Shown piece by piece: positions 37,800-50,180 of a DNA stretch of 64,000 bases (positions are counted from its first letter, which is position 1; each line of letters starts with the position of its first letter). Below the pieces are notes generated by a model, which saw only the letters and a program-made list of their open reading frames with translations, did not search any database and was not told the DNA's origin. Made by a program: the position numbers and the translations under genes. The stretch is from the NCBI RefSeq assembly GCF_000003815.2, contig NC_049993.1, positions 12,453,189 to 12,517,188 of the forward strand, in the 5' to 3' direction. Origin of the DNA: Branchiostoma floridae. Taxonomy: Eukaryota; Chordata; Leptocardii; Amphioxiformes; Branchiostomatidae.

Positions 37800-39880
37800 T
37801 TCTTTCAGTGACTTCTTTGGTACTACAGCAGAACTTTATTGTATCTTGTTGATAGTTATGTTAAAGGCCACCATTTATTCGACTCATATAATCTTTGTAA
37901 TTATATCGTGTCGACATCTCATCGTGCATGGCATGGGCGCAGAATCCCCAAGCAAAGTTCTAATGTCATGTAAAAAAACCGTTAAGATCAGAAAGTACTA
38001 TCATTTACCTCCCAACTTCTGTTTGGGGATAAATGTGACTATACACTTACAGTAGACAGCAGTACCATGGCGCCTCAAACGACTCACCAAGGCGATGTTT
38101 ATAAAGGCACGTGTCACTGGATATGTTGAGTGCCAGATGTGAATCACCCTTAATGACACACAAGTCATCGACCATGGCCTCTCAGCCGCAGCACTTGGCA
38201 ATCTGAATCACCGTCATCAAGGGACGGAAAGCATAAATGTCTCCTACAGAAAAAGTGAAATGGTTTTGCACGTTGAGTGACTCTCCAGTTTCTACAACGC
38301 TCGAGGGACAAGAAGTGAAGTATCCATAGATTTTGGCTCCATGCTCAATTACCAACGACATTTCCAGCCAACGTACAGGAGTAGAATCTAGCTACTTTAT
38401 GCATGCAGGCTGGCAAGAATCCAGTCACATCAAGGTTTCACTCTGCTTCTATTAGTAGTGCCACTAGATACGATATGCAACATTAGACAAAGGTAACACA
38501 CATACAAGAATGACACGTGGATTTGCTCATTGTCATTATTTTACCTTGTTGATTGTATGACTACAGAAATGTTACCGTTGATAGCCTTGTTGCATTTGGT
38601 TTTATTGCCTATATCGTTCTTATCGCATTCATGAACAAATGCTGTTCTCCTGTGATATCATTGGCTTGTTCGTTTGTCGTAGTATCTATCTTTCCATGTC
38701 TTTCCTCCAGGCACCAATACGTTTGATTTGTTATGGTGTTCTCTCGTCTACGACTGTTAAACATGCAATAGATAAGAGTTCAAATTCCCATCTCTGTGAA
38801 ATATGTAGTTTCTCATGTGTCGCGTTTAATTGTGGTTCATTGTGGTTCATATCAATACGATGAACGCGACTAGAATATGGAAAATAGATGTATTCAAACG
38901 TGGAAACACAGACAAAGGCAGACTAGAAACACTTCTCAATGACGTGTATTGTCTGTCAGGGAAGATAAACGACCAATTCTACCAACTCTGAACTCTGCTT
39001 CCTGTCACAGCCACAACTCATCTTTTGCATGCCCTTCACTTTCTGTTACTCGGGGTGAGACGTGCCTGTATGTATAGCAGGCAAACAGACATACCGACAA
39101 ACAGACCCAACGTAGGTGATAATTACCATGCACATGTAGGTGACACAGAAAACACTATTACCGAGCCTTGATTAGAAGGCGTCTGCAAAACTGAAGCCTC
39201 CGATAATGTAATGCAATTATCAACCGTCGCAGTCCCGTTTTTATTACAGCACTTGGTATGGTGCAGACACTACAGTTTTGATTGAACTACAAACTGAAGA
39301 TGAAATAGTAAGGAGAACACAAGGTCGTCGGGTAAATCTACGACCTTATCGCGAAGTTGCCACTAATAGTAGTCTTTTGGCTGATGAACTTTCCCCGTTT
39401 CAGTGCAAGCTCAATGTCATATCAGCTGAATGGCATTATAGAGATCAGGTGTACACTTTAATATATCCGTGATGATACTGTGTTTATCGTTATTGCTAAA
39501 GCGATAAGTCTAGTTCAGGACCAACCATTTGTTTGCGAGAAGCTGCTGGGATGTAAGGGTTGTTCTGATTGCATGGTGCAAGCCCTAAGGGCATTGGCCT
39601 TGCTGTTGAACAGGTCAATTCATTAGATGAATCGCTGGAAGGTGTTTTGGAGCCACGAGAACATGCTCATGTCACATTTATAGCTCATCTAGGGAAATTT
39701 ACGGAAGGTAGGGCAGCTTAACGGGCAATTTGGCAGGGGATTCATGAGTGGAGATAAAACTACAGCGTCTCATCTCAATGATCCTGCCATCTCCAACACG
39801 CTCCATGGTAGACTGGCAGGGTAATAGGTCATTCTAATGCGCCGCGCATTCTCGTGTGTGTTTCCACAGGATCAGGTCAA
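37800..39880. other. Intergenic, 5' flank of gene A
   Basis: No coding exon recognised. Any distal promoter or untranslated first exon of gene A would lie here. A possible splice acceptor TTTCCACAG ends at 39869, which would allow a 5' UTR exon boundary upstream of the start codon. Confidence 0.4.
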
Positions 39881-39883
39881 GTT

Positions 39884-39889
39884 TATAAA
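39884..39889 (+). promoter_or_regulatory. TATA-like box of gene A
   Basis: TATAAA, within GTTTATAAACCCC, lies 118 bp upstream of the ATG of gene A. A start site about 30 bp downstream (about 39915) would give an 85-90 nt 5' UTR without introns. The acceptor-like sequence ending at 39869 is an alternative explanation for the 5' end. RNA data would decide. Confidence 0.4.
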
Positions 39890-40001
39890 CCCCGGCAACA
39901 AGTCGATAGAAGCTGAGGGTCCATTGGGGGAGGATTGATCTCCTGATACGACAGATGCAGCAGGAGAAGAGATAAGTATCCAGACTGAGAGTGGGGACAT
40001 C

Positions 40002-40389
40002 ATGGCGTGCGTTGTCGTCCTCTCCATCATGTACTGCGGCCTGGTGCAGGTCCTCGCCACCCTGACACCAGAACCAGATGTTGTGCACGGTAAAGTAGGA
40101 TCTGACGTGACTCTAACGGTTCGACCGCAGGGGGACCACAGTGTCATCGCTCAAACCTGGAACAAACTGTACGGAGGTGTCCACAGCATGCGCCTGGCGG
40201 TCTACATGTACTCGCCCACCACGGGGACGGCGATGTCGCTCGGGCCGCTGGAGGGGCGCGCATCGCTCGGCAAGTACGGCTCGCTGGTCATACACGACGC
40301 CAGGAAGGAAGATGAAGGTCTGTACGTCCTGACCAGCTTAGTGGATGTTGTTGGACAAGAGGAGCAATACTTTGACTTGAAAATGCGTG
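40002..40389 (+). CDS. Gene A exon 1: signal peptide + cysteine-less V-like Ig domain
   Basis: The ATG in GACATCATGG starts a hydrophobic 19-residue leader (M-A-C-V-V-V-L-S-I-M-Y-C-G-L-V-Q-V-L-A) with likely cleavage before T20. The Ig fold is indicated by G-S-D-V-T-L-T-V (B strand, 33-40), W53 (C strand) and the F-strand block D104-E-G106-L-Y108-V-L110. The B-strand cysteine is replaced by V40 and the F-strand cysteine by L110, so the conserved disulfide cannot form. Such disulfide-less N-terminal V domains are known in vertebrate CEACAM and CD2/SLAM families, where they mediate homophilic or heterophilic binding. The resemblance here is structural, not proof of orthology. The donor is GTGGTAAGT (GT at 40390), phase 1. 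Confidence 0.85.
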
Positions 40390-43300
40390 GTAAGTATTGC
40401 CGCCTTGACCTTCAAATGCATGGTAAAACCTTTCCATTCTATCTTATATTTTATTACATTAATAATGTTTGTCTTAATCTTAGATAGAAGCTTCTTTTGC
40501 AGGTATATTAAGACATAATGCTGTATAAGTCATCGGCTGTTTGCAATGGATAGCTGCATGGGTCTGCAGCAGGGATTATATCTAGTCACTCATTCAATGA
40601 CGCACGCCCATTTCTGTCCTTACTGCCACCTTGAGTGACCGCTATCTCTCATTCATAGTAAAGTGGCTTATTGCCTAAGCGAAAATGGAATAAAAGCATA
40701 GAATACCCATGTCAACGTAGTCCCAGTTAGTTGTGCCACTTTGCCAAATTTTGTTACTCCTAGCTGTGCATAAATAATGTATATTAACGTACAATTTTGC
40801 ATCAACATAACCTTCTAGGAAACTAAAGATCCGACGTCCAAAAGAATATTTCATAAATCTTTCCATACACCCTTTGGTGTATACACGTTCAATTCTTTCC
40901 GTGTAAAATCATATTGCAATTGGTGTATTGCTATACATTCATAGGTTATATTGCGATATGTTGCATGCTTTTGCTTATTAATGTAATACTATATATATTT
41001 AGAGCTAGAGCTGATGGCGCCTTGCCTGTTCAATTATTGCGGAAACATAACCGTCAATCATGCATTTTCGAGGTCGAGAGGTCACTGAATGTCGGACAAA
41101 GGTCACCGTTATTGTTGGGGAGATATTGGCGCGCCGTAACGAACTGTCTGCCGCCAGCCGCCATGACGTGATGGTTTAAACATGTCATTGCAACCCAGAA
41201 GATATGCTGTGTCCTAGCAGAAAGGAACTATAATGCACTATTGACTAGAAAGATTTCGTCTGGACGCGTATGTCTTGATAAGAATGTGCGATACGAAGTT
41301 TATACATCGTTAGCCTCCAGCCCAACGGTTGTCAGATAGATGGACAGCAAATGATTAGCAAAGGACATCTTGCTAGCTCGCATATTCAAGAACAATGTCC
41401 CTAAATGGGAATTGAGCCAAGAACCTTTGAGACGGTTGGGTTAGCCGTCAGACAAGGCGCGCCTCTCCGTTTATTCTGTCTAGTTTGGAAATCCGTGAAA
41501 TCTGGCAATCAGGTAACTCGCCTACCGTTGAAAGTAAATGCGAAACGTCAAAGATGTTTAGAATGACCTTCTGTCAAGGCGAGATATGATTTACTTTCAT
41601 TAAAACCGCAGTGATGTGGAGTAAGGGGTGCGTGTCAGCGCGCAGTTCTCATCCACGTCGCCCCGAATGTCACGTCCTTCCAGAGAAGTAATATTCGTCA
41701 GGTGATTTGCTTGGCATTTCATAAAAATAGGACTTAACCTTGTCAGAGGCAATAACGTGCACCATAGCTAACATACGTACACAGCCTTTATCAACATAGG
41801 AATGAAATACAGCTATGAGAAAGCTATTATGTCATCAAAAGAGAAATGGATTGTTTTATTAATCCAATAAAATGACGAAAATATTTCATCCCCGGGGCAC
41901 AGAAATAAAGACACCATAGCTTTTATAGTTTTCTTTGATATCGGAAATCGAATGTCACATTCAATATTTAACCCTAAGCTCGTATCATTTATGACATTGC
42001 TCAGACATTATTCATATCATTCTAAAGGATGGATATTAATACTGATCACCTGAAAGGTGTTATCAATGGCACCATTAAATTGATCATTTTGCAGACAGAG
42101 GAAAAATATTAATCGTAGCTGTCAAACTCCTCTGAAGCCAATTTTCACAAGGGCGCATGTACATGTTAAGAAGCATATTTCGCAATTCATGGATCCAAGG
42201 CGTTCAAGATTCATCGCTATCTTTAATGCTTTGCAAGTGTAATTCCAACTCGCCTGACTACCTTAAGTCTTACAAATGGACCCATCTAACAAACTGATGA
42301 ATGTTTTCACCGTGCAATTCATTGCTGAACTCAAATTGCCCGTATAAATCTTATCCTAAAGAAATATTGCATTCCGTTACCAAACTACCTCAAAACGATC
42401 CACTTAATTATGGCGAAATGGATTCGGCGTTGCTGTGTATGATAAAGGAAACAATATTAACTACTTCGTGATGTCTTATATTAAGCAGGCGTGAATGCGC
42501 CTTGAGCGATATTTGGCAATTTTGAAAATTATGCCATATTTCAGGTATTTGAGTGGTGGGTATACTGACATCAGTGATGTATACGTGCGCTTAAAGTACC
42601 CTGTTTGGCAAAGCAATTGAAAATAGATCAACGGCATATTCCATGTGATGAATGGAGGCTATGTAGAACGAGGCCGCGGCTGATGGCAATGATTTTGATA
42701 AATTGCAAACAATTCTGAACTATCAAATAAACCGTCTGCATGGGTTCTGAATCGCCGTAAGTGATCATTAAACTTAGAGCTATTAGACTTTATCAAGAAG
42801 ATCAAAAGTGTCCTTGTCCACACTGTTAGTTCAGGTATACATACATGTAGGTAAAATAGGAGACTCAGTACGTCTTCTGAGAATTTCTTTCCCATCGTAT
42901 ACGTAAGAAAACTGTAGAAAGTGACATCAAAACAGAAGGGACAAAGTTTTATGCAAATATATATTTCAACAAGTAATACTGAATGGAATATATCACTACT
43001 TCTAACTACTTATTACTTACCTCTAGGAATACCACATGTAGAGAGTGGCATTCGTTGACAGCTCGCAACAAAGATTGATGAAAATTTATTCTAATAAGAA
43101 CTAGATTACCGTAAATGTTTGCATCCAAGTCATCCATATCTGATGATACGTCGCTCAATGTGTCACTGGAAAAGTGGTTCGATTGGCTGGTGTTGACCAA
43201 ATTCCATTTTATCAGAAAATTGGATTTTTACGGTGCCGACAGGCATACAGTGTTATCTGTTCCAAGTTTTTCAATAAAATCCTGTCGACCCTGAAGTTTG

Positions 43301-45637
43301 GGTCTTGAATTGCCCACCAGTAGTGGTGACCCCAGGTGACCGCGCACTTAAAGTGCGTGAAAGACTTTGACTAGAACTCCATGTTTTCATACACCAACAA
43401 TATCACTTAACACAACATCTACGTAACTGAATATCTAATACTCATTGGCAGAAGAAAATATAGCGACCTTCGTATCGTCTTAGCTACAACTAGATAATGT
43501 AAAAAAAACCTAGTAATGAAAATAAAGTAAAGATTAAACAACCTACGTACGAACGTGTAAATTAATAGGCACATTTAAGTTTGACGTATCTTTTACACTA
43601 CCGGTTCTAATGTCAAAACTTTCTTTGATGTATTGACGTATTTATGCACTGCAAGGAATATCTTGTGGAATGTACTAGTAATTTAATTTATCTGAAGGAT
43701 AGAATGTATCATTTTGGCGAGCGGAATAAAGATGAGTGCACTTTGAACGTTTATCATCATATCGGGAACAACCCATAGAAAAAGCTAATGTATACTCTTT
43801 TAGTGTACTAACGTGAGGTGATATAAGCCTAAATAAGTTTTTTTCCATTCATTCTTATATTATTAATTGTGTTCTAATTCAATATACCAGCTATAATCTA
43901 ATTGATTCTGTGACAAAGAAACGGCATTTGAAAACGTAAATGGCCCCAAACTACATTCTACGAAATTTGCTTGAGGCACTAAGAATTCATGGGTCAATAT
44001 ACCAGGTGATCCAACCTTTGACTCCATGTGAAATTGGCCGCGCGCGGTGGAAAGTACAATATTAAAGGATTAGCCACAAGACTGGCGCAAGTTAATCCCC
44101 GTTTTTATGTAGCCTTCAGAAGGAAAGTGGACCATTATTGTTGGCAACCCGTGAAATTGGGGTGATGGACACCACATGTACGGACCGCTTGTCAAACGTG
44201 AACCGTTTTCAGAGTAAGAAATAAATATTTACACTTCATGCAGATTTCCGTTCAAACGCACGATGTCAGTTAATATTGCGGATAGACACAGTATATAAGA
44301 TTACTAAAGATACTACAAATAGTCACGTATAATCGCAAATCTCCATGGTATGTAAATTTGTATGTCCCAAACCATACTTGTTGCCAATATCGGTATTGCC
44401 AGCACGGCGAGAATTGTGCTAGCCATCGGCTAGTTGGGCAGCCTTAGCTGTTTGTCTTAAGCAGCCAAACTAAAAGTTAGATGAATAAAAAGTTTTTCTA
44501 TGAACATGTATGTTATATATTTACATATGAAGAATATGATTAAGTTAAAGTCTTATCTCATTTTACCACTATGTCATGTCATGGCAATCCTTGATGTCTT
44601 GCTTCGTTTTCTGTTATCATGTTTACGTTTACTTATTAACTTTTTTCATACTCTTTCTATCAAAGGAGCATATACAGACAACGACCGTATTATATTTTCA
44701 ACAATTGTACTAACACCAAAACAACAAAATCACGAATTAAACCGTAGCAAGCTAACAAGCGGAAATGATCAATTAGTCGAAAAGCATGGCTCGTTTCGTT
44801 GATAGTTACGCGCCCCAAATGTAAAGTTCTACCACCTCACGAGACAGATTGTGCGTTGATCTGGCACCTAGATAACGATATAGAGACGACAAATTAAAGG
44901 TAATGACAACACAGTGACTCCTATATCTACTCCAATGAATGGTAATCAGTCAATCACAGCTAGTGGCGCGCGATAAAACAGAATCAATTTGCATCTCAGC
45001 GTCTTACAAATTAGTCGTCTTTATCTCTGTATATTGCTTTTGTAAATGGGTTGATACCCCATGTGTCATTGAATATTAGTCCTGAAGGAAAAGAGTCTTA
45101 GATACTGCAATACAGAATGATGTAGTGTGATTTGGCGTCATAGACATCCCGAACTGCTTTTAAACACATCGACTATAATTAGCTTGACTTAAGGCGCAAA
45201 TAGATATCAATTTCAAGCTATTTTGCAAGCTTTAAGGTAGGTCCACGCGTGCGTGTATATTCAAGTCCGCATGAGGTCGACCCGTTTGGCAGTCTTATCC
45301 TCTACCAGGCTCCACAAATCGTTGGAAAATAGTAGAAATTGGATAAAAATAGACAGATAGCACGCCAAACAAGTTAGCTGGCCAAGGGATATGGTCTGCT
45401 ACACAACAGCTCGTTTTGCATGTTATCTGTCTATATTTGTCCAAATACTATTTTTTTCATTGTCCTATGAAGACTGGTAGAGGCCTGAAGACTTTCCATA
45501 TTGACCTCATACGGACTTGAATATATACGCACGTGTAAACCAATCCTAAGCTAAGGAAAGAGAACCCTGTGCCAGTGTACTGTTTCGCATGTTAGCCGTT
45601 TCATTTAATTGCCATTAATGTTTTGTATTGCTTCCAG
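40390..45637 (+). other. Gene A intron 1 (5.2 kb)
   Basis: Runs from a strong GTAAGT donor to TTGCTTCCAG. It holds an inverted-repeat MITE (45232-45550). I found no additional Ig-like open frame on + in this intron. Confidence 0.75.
45232..45550. mobile_element. MITE with about 130-bp imperfect inverted-repeat arms
   Basis: The left arm from TTAAGGTAGGTCCACGCGTG and the reverse complement of the right arm from CTTAGGATTGGTTTACACGT align for about 130 bp. Shared blocks include TATATTCAAGTCCG(C/T)ATGA, CCTCTACCAG and ATAGACAGATA. The total is about 319 bp with no ORF. It could form a long hairpin in the gene A pre-mRNA, ending only about 90 bp before exon 2. Target duplication is unclear. Confidence 0.82.
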
Positions 45638-46009
45638 TGCCACCGCAGATATCGTTCGGTGAGCAGAGCCCTCTCCACGTCGTGCAGAACTCCCAAGTCT
45701 ACCTAAACTGCACCGTTAGATACGCCAAGTCCTCTACTGCACACGACATCCAGTGGAGGAAGGACGGCTCACGGCTCTGGGGACGAGTCACCATCATCGG
45801 CAGAGCTACCCAGGGAATGAGATTCACCAACTACCATCGCGAGGGGAACGGACGTCGGATGGAGGTAGAGACCGTTCGAGAGAGCGATGACCTTTGGACG
45901 TCTGTTCTGACGTTTCAGTCCGTACGGAAGGAAGACACGGGCAACTACAGCTGCCACGCCCAGCATGAAGATGGTGCCGTGGCTGCTAGTCTATACCTAG
46001 AAGTCTATT
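45638..46009 (+). CDS. Gene A exon 2: second Ig domain
   Basis: A symmetrical phase 1-1 exon of 372 bp encodes one complete Ig domain, residues 130-253. It begins V-P-P-Q-I-S-F-G and ends Y-L-E-V-Y. Canonical residues are present: C154 (in N-C-T), W169, the L-T-F-Q-S-V-x-K-E-D-T-G-N-Y-S-C block with D229 and Y233, and C235. N153 and N232 are glycosylation sequons. Codon use and splice signals (TTCCAG acceptor, TTGTAAGT donor) look normal. The intermediate C'-D region is long and charged (T-N-Y-H-R-E-G-N-G-R-R region), which suits a V/I-type fold. Confidence 0.92.
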
Positions 46010-46040
46010 GTAAGTTAACAATCAACACTATAAGCGCATT

Positions 46041-46101
46041 CACACGTACACACACGCACGCACGCACACACACCCCACACACACACGTGCGCGCGCGCGC
46101 T
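46041..46101. repeat. CA/CG compound microsatellite
   Basis: ACAC, CGCA and GCGC dinucleotide runs, beginning about 30 bp after the exon 2 donor of gene A. Confidence 0.9.
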
Positions 46102-46877
46102 CTACAAATAAAGAAATGATTTCAAGATTTCTTTAAATCACTTTTGTTAGGGAATCGTCATATGGACGAGAATGGGATGATTGACAGAGATCAATTATTG
46201 GCTCAAAGCATGCTAGGGAGAATTTAATGTTGCTAAGGCTATGATTTGGTAAACAAGTATCCACAAAATTTCTACAAAAAAATAGTTTTTGGTTAAGAGT
46301 CACCCCAAGATTTCATAAGATGAACTTCATATTGTTGGTTTATACATTATAACTTCTGCTTAGTCTAAAATTCAATTTGAGATTCAGAGAAAACAGTACC
46401 TGCCAAAAGAGAACATCATTTTCTTGAGTTAAGCTCTCTTTTAAATCATTATCATCTTCACCGTCTTTCACACAAGTGTGCACAGTCTACCTGTCTCTAA
46501 CAACTATCTATCAGAATAGTCTTGATTTAGTGCCTTGTGACCTAGATCCATATTTGAATAAGTTCAAAACTACCAGGGTCGATCGATATCTTTACTCCCC
46601 TGGTAATCAAGGCGCTGCCGACATGTCGACAAGATTTCAGATGATTTAGTTAATGTATCATTCTCTTTCATCTTTGGAATTAAGATACCAACCAAGGTTC
46701 GTAACATGCACATTAACTAGCAAGTCTCAGGGAAGAAGATACCGATAAAAATGAACAGGCAAGTCTAATAAAACCATTGGAGGACATAGGAATATGGTGG
46801 GGGATCAAACTACATCATCTCGAAACAACAATGGCACCGGCTCACTAATGAATGACCTATGACCGGAGATCACGCGA

Positions 46878-46911
46878 CGTTGATTAACCAATCAGAGTTG
46901 ATTAACCAATC
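46878..46911 (+). repeat. Tandem GTTGATTAACCAATCAG x2
   Basis: A 17-bp unit present twice in a row (first copy starts CGTTGATT, second GAGTTGATT), each with an ATTAACCAATCAG core that includes a CCAAT box. It lies inside intron 2 of gene A. Confidence 0.85.
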
Positions 46912-47886
46912 AGCAGCTGACGCTGCCGTTGTCGTCAGGTGTCTATTGTCCTATAAAGAAATCATGGATCATAATGATAAGCATATCATAAACAATTTCG
47001 ACGTGCACTACCGTATGCTTCCGTATGAGGTTGTTCTTTTATCACTAGCTATTGCGTACGCCTACTCGTTCCATCAAGCAGACAGGGACTTTACAAGCAT
47101 GACATTTGGATCGTTTCCCTGACATCTTTTCTCTGCAACAGCAAAACATCATGTCAGAGAGTAATGTCATTTCTACTCATTAAGCTTCCGTATATGTCCC
47201 TTATCAACGACATATATCACTCCTTTGGCGCCGTCACATATTTTACGACGTACTACACAGAGAGGAAATATCATGGATCGACGTTTATTGTGGAAGTTAC
47301 CATCTATTTCTGGCACTGATTTACGTAGGGTTTAATCCTACTTTCGTCATACCACCTGATCCCTATGGTATAATCCGGGTTATGTGGCATTCTATGTCTA
47401 ATCTTCTAAATCTGATCACATGGAATTCCAATCTAACGTACGGCTTAAAACGGGATAGATTCTTTTCCCAATTGGAATGTAAAAAGGAAAATTATCACCA
47501 ATGTAGTATCGACTGTACTGTCCGTTTGAATTTTATGACAGATGAATCATACAGATGCAGTGAAAGGGGAGGTGATGAAGTATTGTTACGAGATGTGCCA
47601 TGAAAATGAAAGTAAATCACAGCGGCGATGGAACATACGGCGACCGTTGTTAACGTCATATCCAACGAAAATAGATAGAAAGAAATAAAGGGTAATTTCT
47701 TTTATGGGGCAATCTATGTAAATCCCATTCTATGGTATAGGGCTTATGATATAATGAATCTTTAGTATGGAATGCCACATAACAAGTGCCTCATTACGGA
47801 ATAGGCCATAACAAGGACATCATTATAGATTTGTCTATAATAAGTGAATAATTATAGAGTCAGCAATAGCACGGCATCCATATAGG

Positions 47887-47907
47887 AACACACACACACA
47901 CACACAG
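47887..47907. repeat. Short (CA)n microsatellite
   Basis: About ten uninterrupted CA units in intron 2 of gene A. Confidence 0.85.
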
Positions 47908-48140
47908 TCATGTATGTACCGTACTAGTTATATTATAGTCAGTATACGGGTATTAAACTTTGAACGGTTTGATGGCAATTTGAACCTTTTCTGGTATTCA
48001 GATGCCGTCATTTTCTTTCAACACTTTAGAAATAGGAATGAGGAGAAACTATATTATGCGAGCTAGTGTGCTATGTGCTCTTTGAATAGTGAATTACTTG
48101 TAGAATCATGGTCGACATGGTCATACAATGTGTCAACGCA

Positions 48141-48585
48141 AATATAATGGATAAACGTAAAATTAATAACTTACTTCTTCTGTAATCCACGTACGAACTG
48201 AATATGTTTTTTATTGAAATTAGAAAAATTTGCAGGCAACTTATATTTCACATACCTCGTTCAAATCGACAATTAACCACCTACCAAAAGTTACGTGTAA
48301 CAGCCAAGTAAATCTTTTTAACAGCTGTCGAGTTTTTGAACGCGGTGGGAATCTTGTTCATCAACTACCTTAATTAAAAAATAAGTACAATTTGTCGCAA
48401 ATCGTTTGGGACATAACATGTGGGCAACCAAATTTCCTATAATTCAAATATAATGTATGAATGTAAACTCAATACCTTACTTCTACGGGTACTTCAAGTA
48501 CGTGTAACAACCGAGTAAAACTTTTTTAACAGCTGTCTGTTTGGGAACGCGGCGGGAAGCTTGCCCATCATGATAGCAACCAGGA
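48141..48585 (+). repeat. Two-copy tandem duplication, second copy internally deleted
   Basis: AATATAATG...CTTACTTCT opens the two copies at 48141 and 48448. TACGTGTAACA(G/A)CC(A/G)AGTAAA...AACAGCTGTC...GAACGCGG(T/C)GGGAA follows at 48292 and 48499. The first interval is 151 bp and the second 51 bp, so about 100 bp is missing from the second copy or was added to the first. Confidence 0.75.
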
Positions 48586-49337
48586 GGCGCCTCTGGAGAC
48601 ATTTCACCAATTACCGCACCAAATTGCCACCGAAGCGATAGGACACCCAGCAATCCGAGCTTACCACTCATCCTTCCTCGTAAGATCCCGTCACAAAAAG
48701 GCACCATTAGGGGAACAAAGCGACCGTTTCTGCATAAAACACTATCGTTATCTTGCCTTTCCTTCGACGTGATTTCTAATTTAAACGTAATGACAGTATT
48801 TTGGGCAGACGAGGAATGGTCATGAAATCACAAGATTGCAGCTCTCGCGAGAATTGATGGAGCTATGAACATGCCCTCCATTAAGTAACAATTAATGGTC
48901 CGTATATAGAACCGAAGGAATGAAAATGAGAGACAAGTGTTGGAAATGGGCAATATTTTTCTCTTTTAACAGCAGGCTAATGTTCGTTAATGGTCACCTT
49001 TAGACAATCTATAACTTTTACGCCAGAAAAATTGGTTCCTTCCGCTCGATTTATAGTCGGCAGTTACGTTAAAAGGCGCGATGTTTTAGACTGAATTTGG
49101 AATCGCCAATCTATATGCTTTGCATTGCAATTTATTTTCATAACAACTTTGCCTCAATAGTTAACCCGCACAGTGTCACATAAATCTTAAATAGATTATT
49201 TGAAAAGAGAAGTAATCTCAACAAATACATGGGTTGGCTGAATCGATGAATATGGTTGTTTGCCTTCACGAAGCGAGCGAATTCCTACTTAACTGCACCA
49301 TTTATATAATTTTGTCCATTTGTTAATTCCATTTCAG

Positions 49338-49715
49338 ATGCTGCAAAGATCACCAACATCTCAGATTCACCACAGGTAGTTTCCGCCGGAAGTAACGTCA
49401 CACTGGAATGCATCGCCCAGGGCAACCCTCCTCCAATCATCGCCTGGCACAAAGAGGACGACCATACGCCCCTCAGGTCGGCCTTCTCAGACGCCAACGG
49501 TGAAACAGGCCGCCTGAACTTGACCTTGACGAAACTCGATGAGAATGCTAGCGGGAACTACACGTGCGTTGCTACCAATGGAGTCCCTATGGGAAAGAAA
49601 GATCGTAGAACTGTGCAGGTTAACGTGTTGACGTCCATGGACAAGTACTTTCCTCCCTCACCAGTCAGCAGCTCCCCCAGACCGAAGACAGAGGCATACA
49701 GCATTACAACGACAG
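49338..49715 (+). CDS. Gene A exon 3: third Ig domain and upper stalk
   Basis: A 378-bp symmetrical phase 1-1 exon encoding residues 254-379. The Ig domain (about 254-352) has N-V-T-L-E-C278, the G-N-P-P-P-I-I-A-W290-H-K block typical of I-set/C2 domains, R-L-N-L-T-L, and D321-x4-G-N-Y-T-C330. Sequons are N260, N273, N314, N323 and N327. It is followed by a Ser/Pro-rich stretch (P-P-S-P-V-S-S-S-P-R-P-K). The domain aligns closely with gene B exon 59553-59912. Shared: N-I-S-(D/E)-S-P-Q, G-N-P-P-P-I, W-H-K, G-R-L-N-L-T-L and A-T-N-G-V-P. Donor CAGGTACT, acceptor ATTTCAG. Confidence 0.93.
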
Positions 49716-50180
49716 GTACTCAAAACAATTACGCATTACTGTATATGCATGTTAGTCATCCCAGAGCGATATTTCTCATTACATGGTATCTTGCTCACTT
49801 GCACACAGTAAAATCAATGATCCAACGCTGTTTCGCAAGATTCCCAAAGGACAGCGTCGTTTTCTTTCATGCCACGTCTAGCTAAACTATGATAAATTGA
49901 TATTTTCATATAGCCAGGCTACTTGTGGACCGATACCAAGCCTCCATTCATATTGGATACACAGCCGAATGGTCGAATAAATGAGAATTTTGCATATGAT
50001 AATACCGTGAATGTCCTACTTTAATTTCATCCTCGATGTTTACATATGGACAAAACCCCATATACCCGCCGAATAAACCACCCCAATCGCTTCGCTCACC
50101 CGGTGGTTTGTGATGTGCTTATAACAGCGTAAACACTATGATCAACAATCCTCAATTACATACTTCTTCATTTTTTCTAG
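49716..50180 (+). other. Gene A intron 3 (465 bp)
   Basis: GT at 49716 to CTAG at 50180. The corresponding intron of gene B is 464 bp. It contains a potential hairpin with arms AAACCACC (50075-50082) and GGTGGTTT (50102-50109). Confidence 0.85.

Larger units (their letters stand above)
46010..49337 (+). other. Gene A intron 2 (3.3 kb)
   Basis: Starts GTAAGTTAAC and ends CCATTTCAG. It contains a CA/CG-rich microsatellite just after the donor, a doubled CCAAT-containing sequence (46878-46911), a hairpin TACCAGGG/CCCTGGTA (46571-46605), and a two-copy duplication (48141-48585). No further Ig exon recognised. Confidence 0.75.

Noticed and set aside
40113-40332. Arg/Pro-rich open frames overlapping gene A exon 1
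   Set aside because: Alternative-frame shadows of the high-GC exon 1.
47340-47800. Possible hairpin element using GTTATGTGGCATTC and its complement
   Set aside because: Only about 16-18 bp of inverted similarity with no defined ends or TSD.
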